From an uncultured Bacteroidales bacterium (GTDB lineage: Bacteria > Bacteroidota > Bacteroidia > Bacteroidales > UBA932): a stretch of 64,000 nucleotides of DNA. Location of the stretch: assembly GCA_947630665.1 (NCBI GenBank), contig CANRID010000003.1:1-64000 (forward strand), written 5' to 3'. Below are positions 26,612-36,655 of this stretch, piece after piece. The position numbers were made by a program, and so were the translations under genes. Position 1 is the first letter of the stretch; each line of letters starts with the position of its first letter. The notes below the pieces were generated by a model, which searched no databases, was not told the origin of the DNA, and saw only the letters and a list, made by a program, of their open reading frames with translations.

Positions 26612-28669
26612 ATGCTTACTTTTTCCCTTGCTTTGCCTATTACGGACCCCGTATTCAAATTTCTGATCATTCTGGCGATCATATTGGCGGCTCCCTTGCT
26701 GCTCAATAAATTGCGGATTCCCCACCTGATCGGGCTGATTATCGCCGGGGCCGTGATCGGACCTTACGGATTCAATGTGATTTCCCGCGACAGCAGCATT
26801 ATCCTGTCGGGAACCGCAGGCTTGCTGTATATCATGTTTCTGGCGGGGTTGGAGATAGATCTGAACGATTTCAAGAAAAACAGTTGGAAAAGTCTGGTCT
26901 TCGGCATATATACTTTCTGTATCCCGATGGCGTTGGGGATTGCGATAGGGTATTATCTCCTGCATTTCTCCATGCTTACTTCCATTTTGCTGGCGAGCAT
27001 GTTCGCGTCGCATACCCTGATAGCCTATCCGATTGTCAGCAAATTCGGCATAAGCCGGAATATCGCCGTCAATATTACGGTAGGGGGAACGGTCATAACG
27101 GATACCTTGGCATTGTTAGTGCTGACTATCATCGTAGGTATGTCCACCGGAAAAGCGGACGAATATTTCTGGTACAGGTTAGGAGGGTCCGTAGCGGTGT
27201 TCGGATTATTTGTCATGCTGGTTTTTCCCGTTATAGGGAGATGGTTTTTCAAACGGGTGGAAGATAATGTATCCCAATATATTTTCGTACTCGTCATGGT
27301 ATTTCTCGGGTCTTGTCTGGCCCAGATTGCCGGATTAGAGGCCATTATCGGGGCGTTTCTTGCCGGAATGGCTATGAACCGGCTCATACCGGCGTCTTCT
27401 CCGCTGATGAACCGGGTGGAGTTCGTGGGGAATGCCATTTTCATCCCCTTTTTCCTGATAAGCGTGGGAATGCTGATCGACTACCGGGCGTTTTTCACCA
27501 ATTGGGAGACCATAGAAGTAGGCGTCATTATGATCGTAGTGGCTACCTTGGCTAAATTCTTGGCGGCCTGGCTGACGCAGAAAACTTTCCGTTTTTCCGC
27601 AGATCAGCGGAGGGTCATTTTCGGGTTGAGCAACGCCCAGGCGGCGGCTACCTTGGCGGCCGTACTGGTAGGATATAATGTAATTACCGGGTACGGCGCC
27701 GACGGCGAGCCGATAAGGCTGCTCAATGACAGCGTCCTCAACGGGACCATTCTCATGATTTTGGTTACCTGCACCATGGCGTCTCTCGTGGCGCAAAAAG
27801 GAGCCGCCGATATAGCGCTTTCCGATGTGTCTCAAAACAACGGAAATTCCGATTCCCCGGAAAGGATCCTTATTACGGTCAATAACGACCGCACGGTAAC
27901 GGAATTGGTCAATTTGAGTACGGCCATCAAATCTCGGAAAAACAAAACCGGACTGTACGCGCTGCATGTAATAGACAGTCGTCTTATGGACGAGAAAAAA
28001 GTCAAAAATGCCCAGAAGATGCTGCAGGAAGCGGTCTCTACGGCCGCGGCCACGGATAACTATCTGAACGGACTGCTCCGGTACGATATCAGTTGCCCGA
28101 ATGCGGTTATCGGGGTGGTCAGGGAACATAATATTACCGATCTTATTATGGGATTGCCGAGAGAAATTCCGGAAGGAGTATTCTTGAACCGCAATATCGA
28201 ATGGATTTTGTCGCAATGCAATGCGAATGCCTATATTTATAAGACGGTCCAGCCTCTTTCCACCGTCAGGAGACATTTGATAGTCATTCCCGACAAGGCG
28301 GAAAAGGATCTGGGATTTACGCTATGGATTAGAAAGATCTGGAACATATCCTATAATACCGGAGCCGGAATCGTGTTCTATACCTCTGCCGGCACCCGTT
28401 CCAGCTTGGAAGAAATACATAAAAAACGCTCCATAAAAGCGGATTTCGTCCTTTTCGATGATTGGAACGATTTTCTGATAATCTCCCGGGATATTAAAAA
28501 AGACGATGCTTTGTGGGTGATTCTGAGCCGGAAAGAAAAATTATCCTATCAGCCCGCCATGAATAATATCCCTCAACAGATGGCTAAATACATGGAAGGA
28601 AATAACTGCATCCTGCTCTATCCGGTTCAGACCGAGGATACGGATTCCGGGAACCGTTATCTTACGTGA
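26612..28669 (+). CDS. CPA2-type cation:proton antiporter with cytosolic C-terminal domain
   Basis: 685 residues. The first about 400 residues hold about 12 membrane spans with family motifs such as LRIPHLIGLIIAGAVIGPYG, LAQIAGLEAIIGAFLAGMAMNR and FFLISVGMLID. The remaining about 285 residues are soluble; the part beginning ERILITVNNDRTVTELVNL looks like a universal-stress-protein fold, probably regulatory. It likely exchanges Na+ or K+ for H+. I use ATG 26612; a TTG at 26579 would add 11 odd residues. It is a single gene. Confidence 0.85.
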   Translation: MLTFSLALPITDPVFKFLIILAIILAAPLLLNKLRIPHLIGLIIAGAVIGPYGFNVISRDSSIILSGTAGLLYIMFLAGLEIDLNDFKKNSWKSLVFGIYTFCIPMALGIAIGYYLLHFSMLTSILLASMFASHTLIAYPIVSKFGISRNIAVNITVGGTVITDTLALLVLTIIVGMSTGKADEYFWYRLGGSVAVFGLFVMLVFPVIGRWFFKRVEDNVSQYIFVLVMVFLGSCLAQIAGLEAIIGAFLAGMAMNRLIPASSPLMNRVEFVGNAIFIPFFLISVGMLIDYRAFFTNWETIEVGVIMIVVATLAKFLAAWLTQKTFRFSADQRRVIFGLSNAQAAATLAAVLVGYNVITGYGADGEPIRLLNDSVLNGTILMILVTCTMASLVAQKGAADIALSDVSQNNGNSDSPERILITVNNDRTVTELVNLSTAIKSRKNKTGLYALHVIDSRLMDEKKVKNAQKMLQEAVSTAAATDNYLNGLLRYDISCPNAVIGVVREHNITDLIMGLPREIPEGVFLNRNIEWILSQCNANAYIYKTVQPLSTVRRHLIVIPDKAEKDLGFTLWIRKIWNISYNTGAGIVFYTSAGTRSSLEEIHKKRSIKADFVLFDDWNDFLIISRDIKKDDALWVILSRKEKLSYQPAMNNIPQQMAKYMEGNNCILLYPVQTEDTDSGNRYLT

Positions 28670-28865
28670 TAATTTTTTCCTATTATTATTTTTTCCTGCA
28701 TTGTCTTTTTGCATTATGCTGATAATCTGTATTTAATTCCGATGCCGGGTGAAACACCGGGCGTCTGATCGCATGCTTTTTTATATGAACTAAAAATCTT
28801 ATATTTACCGAAAATTCTAACTGTGAAAAACAAAACGGATGTTTTCCGAAAATAAAGGGCCGTCT

Positions 28866-31640
28866 ATGAACAGGTTTGTACTATTAATAATGTGGCTGTG
28901 TCTGTATGGTATCAATATTTGTCATGGAGAGGAATGGCCTTTTGGAAGCAAATACATTGAGAATATAAACTCGACAGCCTATCGGGGAGATATACAAATT
29001 TGGGCGGTAGAAAGGGGAGAGGATGATTATATGTTTTTTGCGACGGCTGCCGGTTTGTCCGTATGGGACGGGGTACGTTGGAACTTTTATAAAACCCAAT
29101 CGGGAACTTATCTGAGATCTCTGTTCTATGACAAGACTTCCCGTGTGTTGTATTCGGGAGGGGACAATGAATTCGGCCGTTGGAGACAGAATAAATACGG
29201 GGATTTCGAGTATGAACGGTTGTATCGGAATACCGATGGCAATATGAACCGTATATTCTGGCGTTGTTATGCTTTGGGGAATGATGTTTATTTTCAGACA
29301 CATGAAATGATATTCCGGTGGCAGGCGGATGTCGGCCGGACGGACTGGTTGGAGCCTCAACGCTATATCAGTTATCTCCATTTGTGCGGAGGACGACTGT
29401 TGGTACAGTTGGGGGAGGAATTTTATGCTTTGCAGGGATTGGAACTGATTCCCTTGGGGATAAAAATAGAGAACCGAGTGGTAAACGTTGTGGAGAGGAA
29501 GGGGACGTTGTATTTGTTTTCGGAGGATGAGGGAATATTCGTGTTTGAAAAAAACAGGCTGAGAAAATTGAATGCACAGACCGACGAATTGTTGCGCAAA
29601 GCAAAGATTTTCTCGGCGGGGGCTCACGGGACGGAGCGGTTTGCCGTCGGCACGGTGTTGGACGGTTTTTATTTATTGGATACGTCGGGCAATATCGTGG
29701 AGAGCGTAAACCAGGAGAATGGATTGCTTAATACGACGGTATTGAGTTTTGGCATCGACCGTGAAGAAAACATCTGGTTGGGACTGGACGGAGGGATAGC
29801 CCGTATTTATGAGGATATGCGGGAAAAATATTATCAGTCGTTTACCGGGGAAATAGGCAGTGTCTATGCCGTCCAATATTTTAAGGGAAGCCTTTTTCTG
29901 GGTACGAATAAAGGTTTATTTGAGTTGAAGCCCGATAATAGCATCCATTTTATTACGGGAAGCCAGGGACAAGTGTGGGATATCTATCCTATCGGGGAAG
30001 ATCTGATTGTCAGTCACGACAAAGGGATGTTTCGGGCGGAAAAGGGAGAATTGGCGGCATTGCCCTTTCCGGGGAGTTGGAAACTGAAACCTTTTATTGA
30101 AGAGGAAGGATTGTATTTTTCGGTCGATTTTACGGGTTTGACGCTCTATGAAATGCAAGAGGGGCATTTGAGGTTGAGAAATCGTCTGGAAAATTACAAT
30201 GGCTCCGCCAACAACGCCTATATTGACAAATACGGATACATTTGGCTGCTGTATAATGACGGAAAAGCCGCCCGGTTGAAAACCGACAGGGAAAGGATGC
30301 GGGTTACGGAAGTGAAAAATTACGATGTGCCTCATGCGGTACATGTCTTGCCGGGATTCTGCAAATTGGACAACGAAATTGTTTTTTATACCGGCATCCG
30401 TGCCTATTGTTATGATATAACATCCGACAGCTTAGTCTATAATCCGTATTATTCAGAATTATTGGAAATCTGCGGAGAAGGGGTTATTTCCATTACCCAG
30501 TCGGACAATCTGTTTTTTTACATTACCGGGGACCGGACAGGCATAATAGAGCGTCAGGATGACAAATTAGTCAATAAAGGGTACATTTTGAGTAAATCTG
30601 CCGGGCACCTCATCCCTCAGGCTTTCCGCAGGATAATTCCCGTATCCAGGGAGATAATGGCTTTGGGAATGCAAAACGGGGTCGCATTCTATAAATTAAG
30701 ACAAGATGCTCCGGAAGATAACGGCCAGATATTGAAACTCCGGAAAGCGAGATGGGTTACTATGGAGTCGGAACACTGGTTGGACCTGACCCGGGAAGCT
30801 CCTTTTGTCGTCCCGTTTCAAACCCGGGAAATCGATTTTTATTTTACGGGACTGTCTCCTTCCCGTACCGTTGAATACCGCATCGGAGAGGGCAAATGGA
30901 CCACTGTGATACTGGAAGACGAATTGACCCTGCCTCATCTGAAATCCGGAGAATATACCTTATATGTCAGAAATGCCGGCTATGGGGAAGATGCGCCCGT
31001 ATTTGTCCAGAAGATGGAAGTGGAACAGCACTGGCTCTGGAATGAGAAAAACATATTGTTTTTATTTGTCGGGATTATAGCATTGGCGTTACTGATAAAT
31101 CATTTGAATGTCAAATGGATAGAACGGAAATATAAACGGGTGCAAAAAAAACAGGAAGAGGAGATGCTCCAGCAGCAGAAAGCCTATGAGTTGCAGATGT
31201 TGCGGATGGAACTGAAGGAAAAGGATAAAAAGCTGGCAAATTTTACGATGGAGGGGATAAACCGGAATAATATGTTGAATGAAATCAGGGAGGAAGTGAT
31301 CGGCTTGAAAAACAATTTTGCCAATCCTGAATATAAGATAAAAAACATTGTCCGGAAAATAGATTCCTATCTGAACGATAAAGAAAACTGGAAAATATTC
31401 GAAAAGTATTTTAATAATATCTACGACGGATTTTTCGACCGTTTGATGTTGAAATATCCGGATCTGACGACCAATGAATTGAAAATCTGCGCCTACATCA
31501 AACTGAACTTTACTTCTAAAGAAATGGCCGTACTGATGAATATCTCTCCCGCCAGTGTGGAGATGGCGCGTTATCGTCTCCGTAAGAAATTGAATATTTC
31601 TACCGACATCAGTCTGGTAAATTTGATGGCCGAAATCTGA
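28866..31640 (+). CDS. SusR-like membrane sensor/HTH transcription regulator
   Basis: 924 residues from ATG 28866, which starts directly before a signal or anchor segment; an ATG at 28839 would add nine residues. The periplasmic part is a beta-propeller with two-component-regulator repeats (for example WAVERGEDDYMFFATAAGLSV and DREENIWLGLDGG) and a Y_Y_Y-like domain near 650-710. A membrane span at about 728-748 leads to a coiled coil and a LuxR-like helix-turn-helix at about 866-920 (LTTNELKICAYIKLNFTSKE). No histidine kinase or receiver domain is present. This is the SusR plan: one protein senses a glycan fragment and binds DNA. Directly upstream of susC, it is the probable activator of the locus. 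Confidence 0.87.
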   Translation: MNRFVLLIMWLCLYGINICHGEEWPFGSKYIENINSTAYRGDIQIWAVERGEDDYMFFATAAGLSVWDGVRWNFYKTQSGTYLRSLFYDKTSRVLYSGGDNEFGRWRQNKYGDFEYERLYRNTDGNMNRIFWRCYALGNDVYFQTHEMIFRWQADVGRTDWLEPQRYISYLHLCGGRLLVQLGEEFYALQGLELIPLGIKIENRVVNVVERKGTLYLFSEDEGIFVFEKNRLRKLNAQTDELLRKAKIFSAGAHGTERFAVGTVLDGFYLLDTSGNIVESVNQENGLLNTTVLSFGIDREENIWLGLDGGIARIYEDMREKYYQSFTGEIGSVYAVQYFKGSLFLGTNKGLFELKPDNSIHFITGSQGQVWDIYPIGEDLIVSHDKGMFRAEKGELAALPFPGSWKLKPFIEEEGLYFSVDFTGLTLYEMQEGHLRLRNRLENYNGSANNAYIDKYGYIWLLYNDGKAARLKTDRERMRVTEVKNYDVPHAVHVLPGFCKLDNEIVFYTGIRAYCYDITSDSLVYNPYYSELLEICGEGVISITQSDNLFFYITGDRTGIIERQDDKLVNKGYILSKSAGHLIPQAFRRIIPVSREIMALGMQNGVAFYKLRQDAPEDNGQILKLRKARWVTMESEHWLDLTREAPFVVPFQTREIDFYFTGLSPSRTVEYRIGEGKWTTVILEDELTLPHLKSGEYTLYVRNAGYGEDAPVFVQKMEVEQHWLWNEKNILFLFVGIIALALLINHLNVKWIERKYKRVQKKQEEEMLQQQKAYELQMLRMELKEKDKKLANFTMEGINRNNMLNEIREEVIGLKNNFANPEYKIKNIVRKIDSYLNDKENWKIFEKYFNNIYDGFFDRLMLKYPDLTTNELKICAYIKLNFTSKEMAVLMNISPASVEMARYRLRKKLNISTDISLVNLMAEI

Positions 31641-31956
31641 TTTTCTGTATAAACGGAAAAAATTTCTCTTTGAAACCATAGTTCTTTCATGGATTTTTGA
31701 GGTTGGAAGAGAGATAATTTCGTGTGTGGGTTGTAGGGGTGTCTATAATCTTCAATATATTGCAAATAAGTATTTTATAAAAAATATAACGTGATAATGT
31801 AGAGGGGAGGTATGTGTGAGTCAAAAGACATTGTCATGGATTTGTATGGGTGTACTTGTAGGATGGCTGACATTTTTTTCATGTATTTTTATACTCATCA
31901 AAACAAAAATGTTTTCGATGTATTTTAAACGTTAATTTAATTAAAATAAAAATGGC
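31641..31956 (+). other. Intergenic region upstream of the sus operon
   Basis: 316 bases, strongly A/T-rich, with no gene. I see no clear TAnnTTTG box. ATGTATTTT occurs twice (31882-31890 and 31919-31927), 37 bases apart, and an imperfect inverted repeat (31898-31920, ATCAAAAC with GTTTTCGAT) lies between them. These are candidate operator elements for the upstream regulator, from pattern only. Confidence 0.35.
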
Positions 31957-34900
31957 ATGAAAAAAATCTCTATGTTTCTAATCTTGTTATTTTTGACAGG
32001 GGTAGCTTCTGCACAGGGGTTACGTGTCGAAGGTATAGTGACAGGCTCGGACGACAACCTGGGAATTCCGGGTGTGGCGGTATTGGTGAAGGGAACGACG
32101 ACAGGAGTAAGTACGGATATGGACGGCCGTTATGAACTGACTGTTCCCGCAGGAAGTGTGTTGGTATTTTCATTTATCGGAATGGTTACTGAAGAACGGA
32201 CGGTTACGGAGGCGGGCGAATTGAATGTGGTATTGAACCCCGATACTCAGGAATTATCGGAAATAGTGGTAATCGGTTACGGTACGCAGAAAAAAAGTGT
32301 GGTAACGGCTTCTATTGCCAAAATATCTGCCGATGATCTGGCGTCAACGGCTCCGGTTCGTATGGATAATGCCTTGAAAGGATTGGCTTCTGGTGTTACT
32401 GTAACATCGTCATCCGGACAGCCGGGTGCTGCCGCTCAGATACGGGTGCGCGGTATAGGTACGATTAATAACTCGGATCCTCTTTATATCGTGGACGGCA
32501 TGCCGATAGAAGGCGGACTCGACTATTTGAATCCGAGTGATATAGCTTCTATCGAAGTCTTGAAGGATGCGGCTTCCGGAGCGGTCTACGGAGCACGTGC
32601 CGCCAACGGGGTGATTTTAGTAACGACCAAAACCGGTAAAGAGGGAAAAACCAGAGTTAATTATGATTTTTCGTATGGCTGGCAGCGTCCTTGGACGGAA
32701 CGGAAGGTGTTGAATGCTACCGAATATGCTATCATGATGAACGAAGGTGCCATTAATTCCGGACAGGCGCCCCGTTACAACGATCCGTATAGCTACGGAA
32801 TAGGAACGAACTGGCAGAAAGAAACATTCAACTATGATGCCCCGGTGATGAACCACCAGATAAGCGTAAGCGGAGCTTCCGAGAAAGTGAACTACATGTT
32901 TTCATTAGGATATTATACGCAGGAGGGTATCGTGGGAGGAAACTACGACCGTTCAAACTATGAACGTCTGACCATGCGCAGCAATACGAGTTATACGATT
33001 TTCGATGATACACAAAAACGCGATTGGCTGAATCAGTTGAAGATTACGGCCAATATTTCTTATGCCCGGATTAAGAGTACCGGAATAGAGACCAATTCCT
33101 CCTACGGTTCTCCGCTGGGAAGTGCATTGGCCCTGTCTCCGATTCTTGGCGTGTATGTGGAAGGGGCAGCTGCAGAGGAACAGCTGAAATATTATGAAAA
33201 TTTCGACGGATTCACCCCTATGTATGATCCTCGCAACGGTAAACTTTATATGCTGGCAGGAGCCGATTACAACGAAATGGTCAATCCGCTGGCCAGCCTC
33301 TCTCTGCCCGGAAATAAAAACTGGAGCCATAAATTCGTGGCGAACTTTTCAGCCGAATTGAATATCTGGGATAATCTGAAATTTAAAACATCTTACGGAG
33401 CTGACCTCTCTTTCTGGGGATATGACGGATATACGAAACTCTATTATCTGACCGCCAACAACAAGGCCACGCAATCCAATGCCTTTTCGAACAAAAATGA
33501 CGGTACGGTGTGGCAGATTGAAAATGTCCTGATGTATGACAAGACTTTAGGACGTCATTCATTCTCCGTATTGCTGGGACAATCGGCTAAAAAGAGCACC
33601 GGCAGCTACTTGGGCGGTAACCGCTATGATATCATCAATTACGACCGCCCGTACATCGATGCAAGCAACGGTTTGCAGGAAGATGGCAAGATGGGGGTTT
33701 ACGGCGGTCCTAATGCAGCTGCGACCTTGGCTTCCCTTTTTGCACGGGCCAGCTACAACTTCGATGAACGCTATATGGTGCAGGTAACGGTGCGCCGGGA
33801 CGGTTCTTCCCGTTTCGGTTCCAACAACCATTATGCTGTATTCCCTTCTTTCTCATTGGGATGGAACCTGACAAACGAAAAGTTCCTGGAAAGACGTCCT
33901 TCCTGGTGGACCTCTGCCAAAGCCCGTTTTTCATGGGGTAAAAACGGTAACGAAAACATCGGTAATTTCCAATATACAGTGCTGACAGCTACGGGGAACA
34001 ATTACATATTCGGCTCGGGTGAAAATATGGTAAACGGAGTAAAGGCTGCCGGACTCGCCAATCCTGATCTGAAATGGGAAGAATCAGAACAGCTCGATGC
34101 CGGATTGGATTTAGGTTTCCTGAACAACTCGCTGACCTTTACGGTAGATTATTATAAGAAGAAAACCAACGGTATGCTGATGACCATGAACATTCCTTCC
34201 TATGTCGGAGAAAGCAAACCGCTGGGGAATGTCGGTAAAATGGAAAACAGCGGCGTTGAATTTGAAGCCCTTTACAAATTCCACGTGCGCGACTGGAACT
34301 TCCGCATAGGCGGTAACTTTACCTATTTGAAGAACAAACTGATAGAATACGGTAACGATACCGGTTGGGCTAATCTGGACTCTTTCCAGGGAATCGGTTC
34401 GATTACCCGGGCCCAGAACGGCATGCCTTTCCCGTATTTCTACGGTTATAAAACGGATGGTATTTTCCAGAACATGGAGGAAATAGCCGCTTACACGGAT
34501 AAAAACGGAAACATGATTCAGCCGAATGCCAAGCCGGGAGATGTACGCTTTGTGGATGTATATGAAGACGGGGTGATCGATGATAAAGACCGGACGGATA
34601 TCGGTAAAGGAATGCCCGACTGGACGTATGGCATCAACCTGAATGTCGCCTGGAAAGGAATCGATTTGAGCATGATGTGGCAGGGAATGATCGGCAATGA
34701 CGTATTCGATGCTACCCGCCGCGTGGATATTACTGCCAGCAACCTGCCTTCGTGGATGCTGGGACGCTGGACGGGAGAAGGCACTTCCGACAGGTATCCC
34801 CGTTTCGTATTGGGAGATAACGTAAACTGGCAGGCTTCTGATCTGTATGTATATGATGGCAGTTATTTACGCTTGAAAAATATCCAGATAGGATACACCT

Positions 34901-35094
34901 TGCCGTCCAATCTGGTAAAAAAAGTGTTCATCTCTTCCCTGCGCGTATATGTAGCGGCCGAGAATCTGCTGACATTCACCAAATACCACGGTTTCGATCC
35001 GGAAATCTCATCGGGAGGTACTTCGCTGGGTATCGACCGCGGTGTATATCCGCAGGCAAAAACATGGACTGTGGGCGTTAACTTAGCTTTCTAA
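31957..35094 (+). CDS. SusC/RagA family TonB-dependent outer-membrane transporter
   Basis: 1045 residues. A signal peptide (about 1-19) is followed by a carboxypeptidase-D-like domain (about 24-95) with GVSTDMDGRYELTVPAG. The plug domain (about 105-225) contains LYIVDGMPI, IEVLKDAASGAVYGARAANG and VILVTTK, and the rest is the beta-barrel ending in a terminal Phe. It imports oligosaccharides captured by SusD using TonB energy. It is the first structural gene of the locus, with susD 16 bases after it and the sensor gene before it. Confidence 0.96.
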   Translation: MKKISMFLILLFLTGVASAQGLRVEGIVTGSDDNLGIPGVAVLVKGTTTGVSTDMDGRYELTVPAGSVLVFSFIGMVTEERTVTEAGELNVVLNPDTQELSEIVVIGYGTQKKSVVTASIAKISADDLASTAPVRMDNALKGLASGVTVTSSSGQPGAAAQIRVRGIGTINNSDPLYIVDGMPIEGGLDYLNPSDIASIEVLKDAASGAVYGARAANGVILVTTKTGKEGKTRVNYDFSYGWQRPWTERKVLNATEYAIMMNEGAINSGQAPRYNDPYSYGIGTNWQKETFNYDAPVMNHQISVSGASEKVNYMFSLGYYTQEGIVGGNYDRSNYERLTMRSNTSYTIFDDTQKRDWLNQLKITANISYARIKSTGIETNSSYGSPLGSALALSPILGVYVEGAAAEEQLKYYENFDGFTPMYDPRNGKLYMLAGADYNEMVNPLASLSLPGNKNWSHKFVANFSAELNIWDNLKFKTSYGADLSFWGYDGYTKLYYLTANNKATQSNAFSNKNDGTVWQIENVLMYDKTLGRHSFSVLLGQSAKKSTGSYLGGNRYDIINYDRPYIDASNGLQEDGKMGVYGGPNAAATLASLFARASYNFDERYMVQVTVRRDGSSRFGSNNHYAVFPSFSLGWNLTNEKFLERRPSWWTSAKARFSWGKNGNENIGNFQYTVLTATGNNYIFGSGENMVNGVKAAGLANPDLKWEESEQLDAGLDLGFLNNSLTFTVDYYKKKTNGMLMTMNIPSYVGESKPLGNVGKMENSGVEFEALYKFHVRDWNFRIGGNFTYLKNKLIEYGNDTGWANLDSFQGIGSITRAQNGMPFPYFYGYKTDGIFQNMEEIAAYTDKNGNMIQPNAKPGDVRFVDVYEDGVIDDKDRTDIGKGMPDWTYGINLNVAWKGIDLSMMWQGMIGNDVFDATRRVDITASNLPSWMLGRWTGEGTSDRYPRFVLGDNVNWQASDLYVYDGSYLRLKNIQIGYTLPSNLVKKVFISSLRVYVAAENLLTFTKYHGFDPEISSGGTSLGIDRGVYPQAKTWTVGVNLAF

Positions 35095-35110
35095 TATAAT
35101 TGTGTATTTA

Positions 35111-36637
35111 ATGAACAAGATAATGAAAAAATATACCTATCTGACAACAGGATTAGTGGCATCGGCTTTATTGCTGAGCGGATGTTCGGATTCTTTCCTG
35201 GAAGTGAGTTCACCTACCCAGGAAACGATCAATACCTATTTTACAACGGATGAACACATACAGGAGGCTGTCGTAGCGGCCTACGATCCCCTTCATTGGA
35301 CGGATTGGGCTATGGGACAGTATAATCCGATATGTATCATGAGCGACATTATGGCAGACGATCTCTGGGTGGGAGGAGCCGATAAGAACGATAACCAGTA
35401 TTGGCACCTGATGATGAATTACGAGGCGCTGCCTACGAATTGCATGACCGGGATTTGGACGGATGCTTATTCCGGAGTGAAACGTTGCAACGATGTGCTG
35501 ACCTATTTAGAATGGGCGGGAGAGAATGTTACAGAGAAGAACCGGGCTTACTACACGGCCCAGGCCATCGCTCTCCGTGTTTTTTATTATAATTGGCTGT
35601 GGAAGTTCTGGGGCAATATCCCGTATTTCGATGTCAACCTCGAACCGCCTTATTTGGCAGAACAACTCACTGCGGATCAGGTATATGAAAAAATCATTGC
35701 CGATCTGGAAGGGGTAATAGCCATGAATGTATTGCCGATGAAGGAACAATCGGTTAACTACGGACGTGTTACACAGGCGATGGTCTATATGCTGTATGCC
35801 GAAATCGTGATGTACCAAAATGATGAAAGCCGTTATGGAAAGGCGCTGCAATACATGCAGGAGATTATCAGCAGCCAGCAATATGATTTGGTAGATGATT
35901 ATACTACCATCTTTAAAGAAGCGGGTGAATGGAGCAGGGAATCCATCTTTGAGGTGAACTATAAGGATGATAACGCAGCCCGTTCCTGGGATAATCCCCT
36001 GTTTGCCGGAGGTACCGTATTGCCTCGTCTGATAAGTCCGAGCGGCTGGGCAGACGGTACGGACGGACATGATAACGGCTGGGGATTCGCTCCGATTCGC
36101 AAGGAGACCTTTGACCGCTATTCCGCCAATGATGCCCGTCGGGATGCTACCTGCTATGATGCGGCTGCAGCCGGCAGTTACAATCCCCGCTATCAGGATA
36201 CGGGATTCTTCTTAGAGAAATATGTGGGTCACACCGGCGATAACAAAGACCAGATTGCCGATGCAGACCTGAATTATAACAATAACCTGCGTATTTACCG
36301 TTTCTCCGAAACCTTGCTGAATGCCGCCGAACTGATTGCCCGGGGGGCCGGGGCAGGCGATGCCAAAGAGTACTTGAACCGGGTACGCAAACGGGCAGGT
36401 CTGGTGACGGAAAAGGAACCTTCGATCGATAATATCATCGAAGAACGGCATCTGGAATTTGTGGGAGAAGGCAAACGCTATTGGGACTTGATACGGACGG
36501 GAAAAGCGGCTTCCGTATTAGTTCCCGATGAATACGGCTTCCGTACGAATACCTGGAGTGAGAATAAGAAATATTTGCCGATACCGCAGAGTGAGATCGA
36601 TGCCGCAGCGGGTACTTTAACTCAAAACAATTACTAA
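35111..36637 (+). CDS. SusD/RagB family glycan-binding lipoprotein
   Basis: 508 residues from ATG 35111; ATG 35123 (MKKYTYL) and GTG 35102 are alternatives. The lipobox LSGC is about residue 23. The TPR-like RagB/SusD fold shows in the GIWTDAYSGVKRCNDVL region and the C-terminal IIEERHLEFVGEGKRYWDLIRTG block that is nearly invariant in the family. The protein forms the lid of the SusC barrel and binds glycan at the surface. It ends 18 bases before the next gene. Confidence 0.95.
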   Translation: MNKIMKKYTYLTTGLVASALLLSGCSDSFLEVSSPTQETINTYFTTDEHIQEAVVAAYDPLHWTDWAMGQYNPICIMSDIMADDLWVGGADKNDNQYWHLMMNYEALPTNCMTGIWTDAYSGVKRCNDVLTYLEWAGENVTEKNRAYYTAQAIALRVFYYNWLWKFWGNIPYFDVNLEPPYLAEQLTADQVYEKIIADLEGVIAMNVLPMKEQSVNYGRVTQAMVYMLYAEIVMYQNDESRYGKALQYMQEIISSQQYDLVDDYTTIFKEAGEWSRESIFEVNYKDDNAARSWDNPLFAGGTVLPRLISPSGWADGTDGHDNGWGFAPIRKETFDRYSANDARRDATCYDAAAAGSYNPRYQDTGFFLEKYVGHTGDNKDQIADADLNYNNNLRIYRFSETLLNAAELIARGAGAGDAKEYLNRVRKRAGLVTEKEPSIDNIIEERHLEFVGEGKRYWDLIRTGKAASVLVPDEYGFRTNTWSENKKYLPIPQSEIDAAAGTLTQNNY

Positions 36638-36655
36638 TTATCAAACAGAGAAGAT

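Noticed and set aside
28744..28782. Terminator after the CPA2 antiporter
   Set aside because: The GCCGGGTG/CACCGGGC stem has a G-G mismatch and its T-run is about 14 bases away, so support is too weak.
28866..31640. Hybrid two-component system as identity of the regulator
   Set aside because: No HisKA, HATPase or receiver motifs follow the membrane span; only a coiled coil and an HTH.
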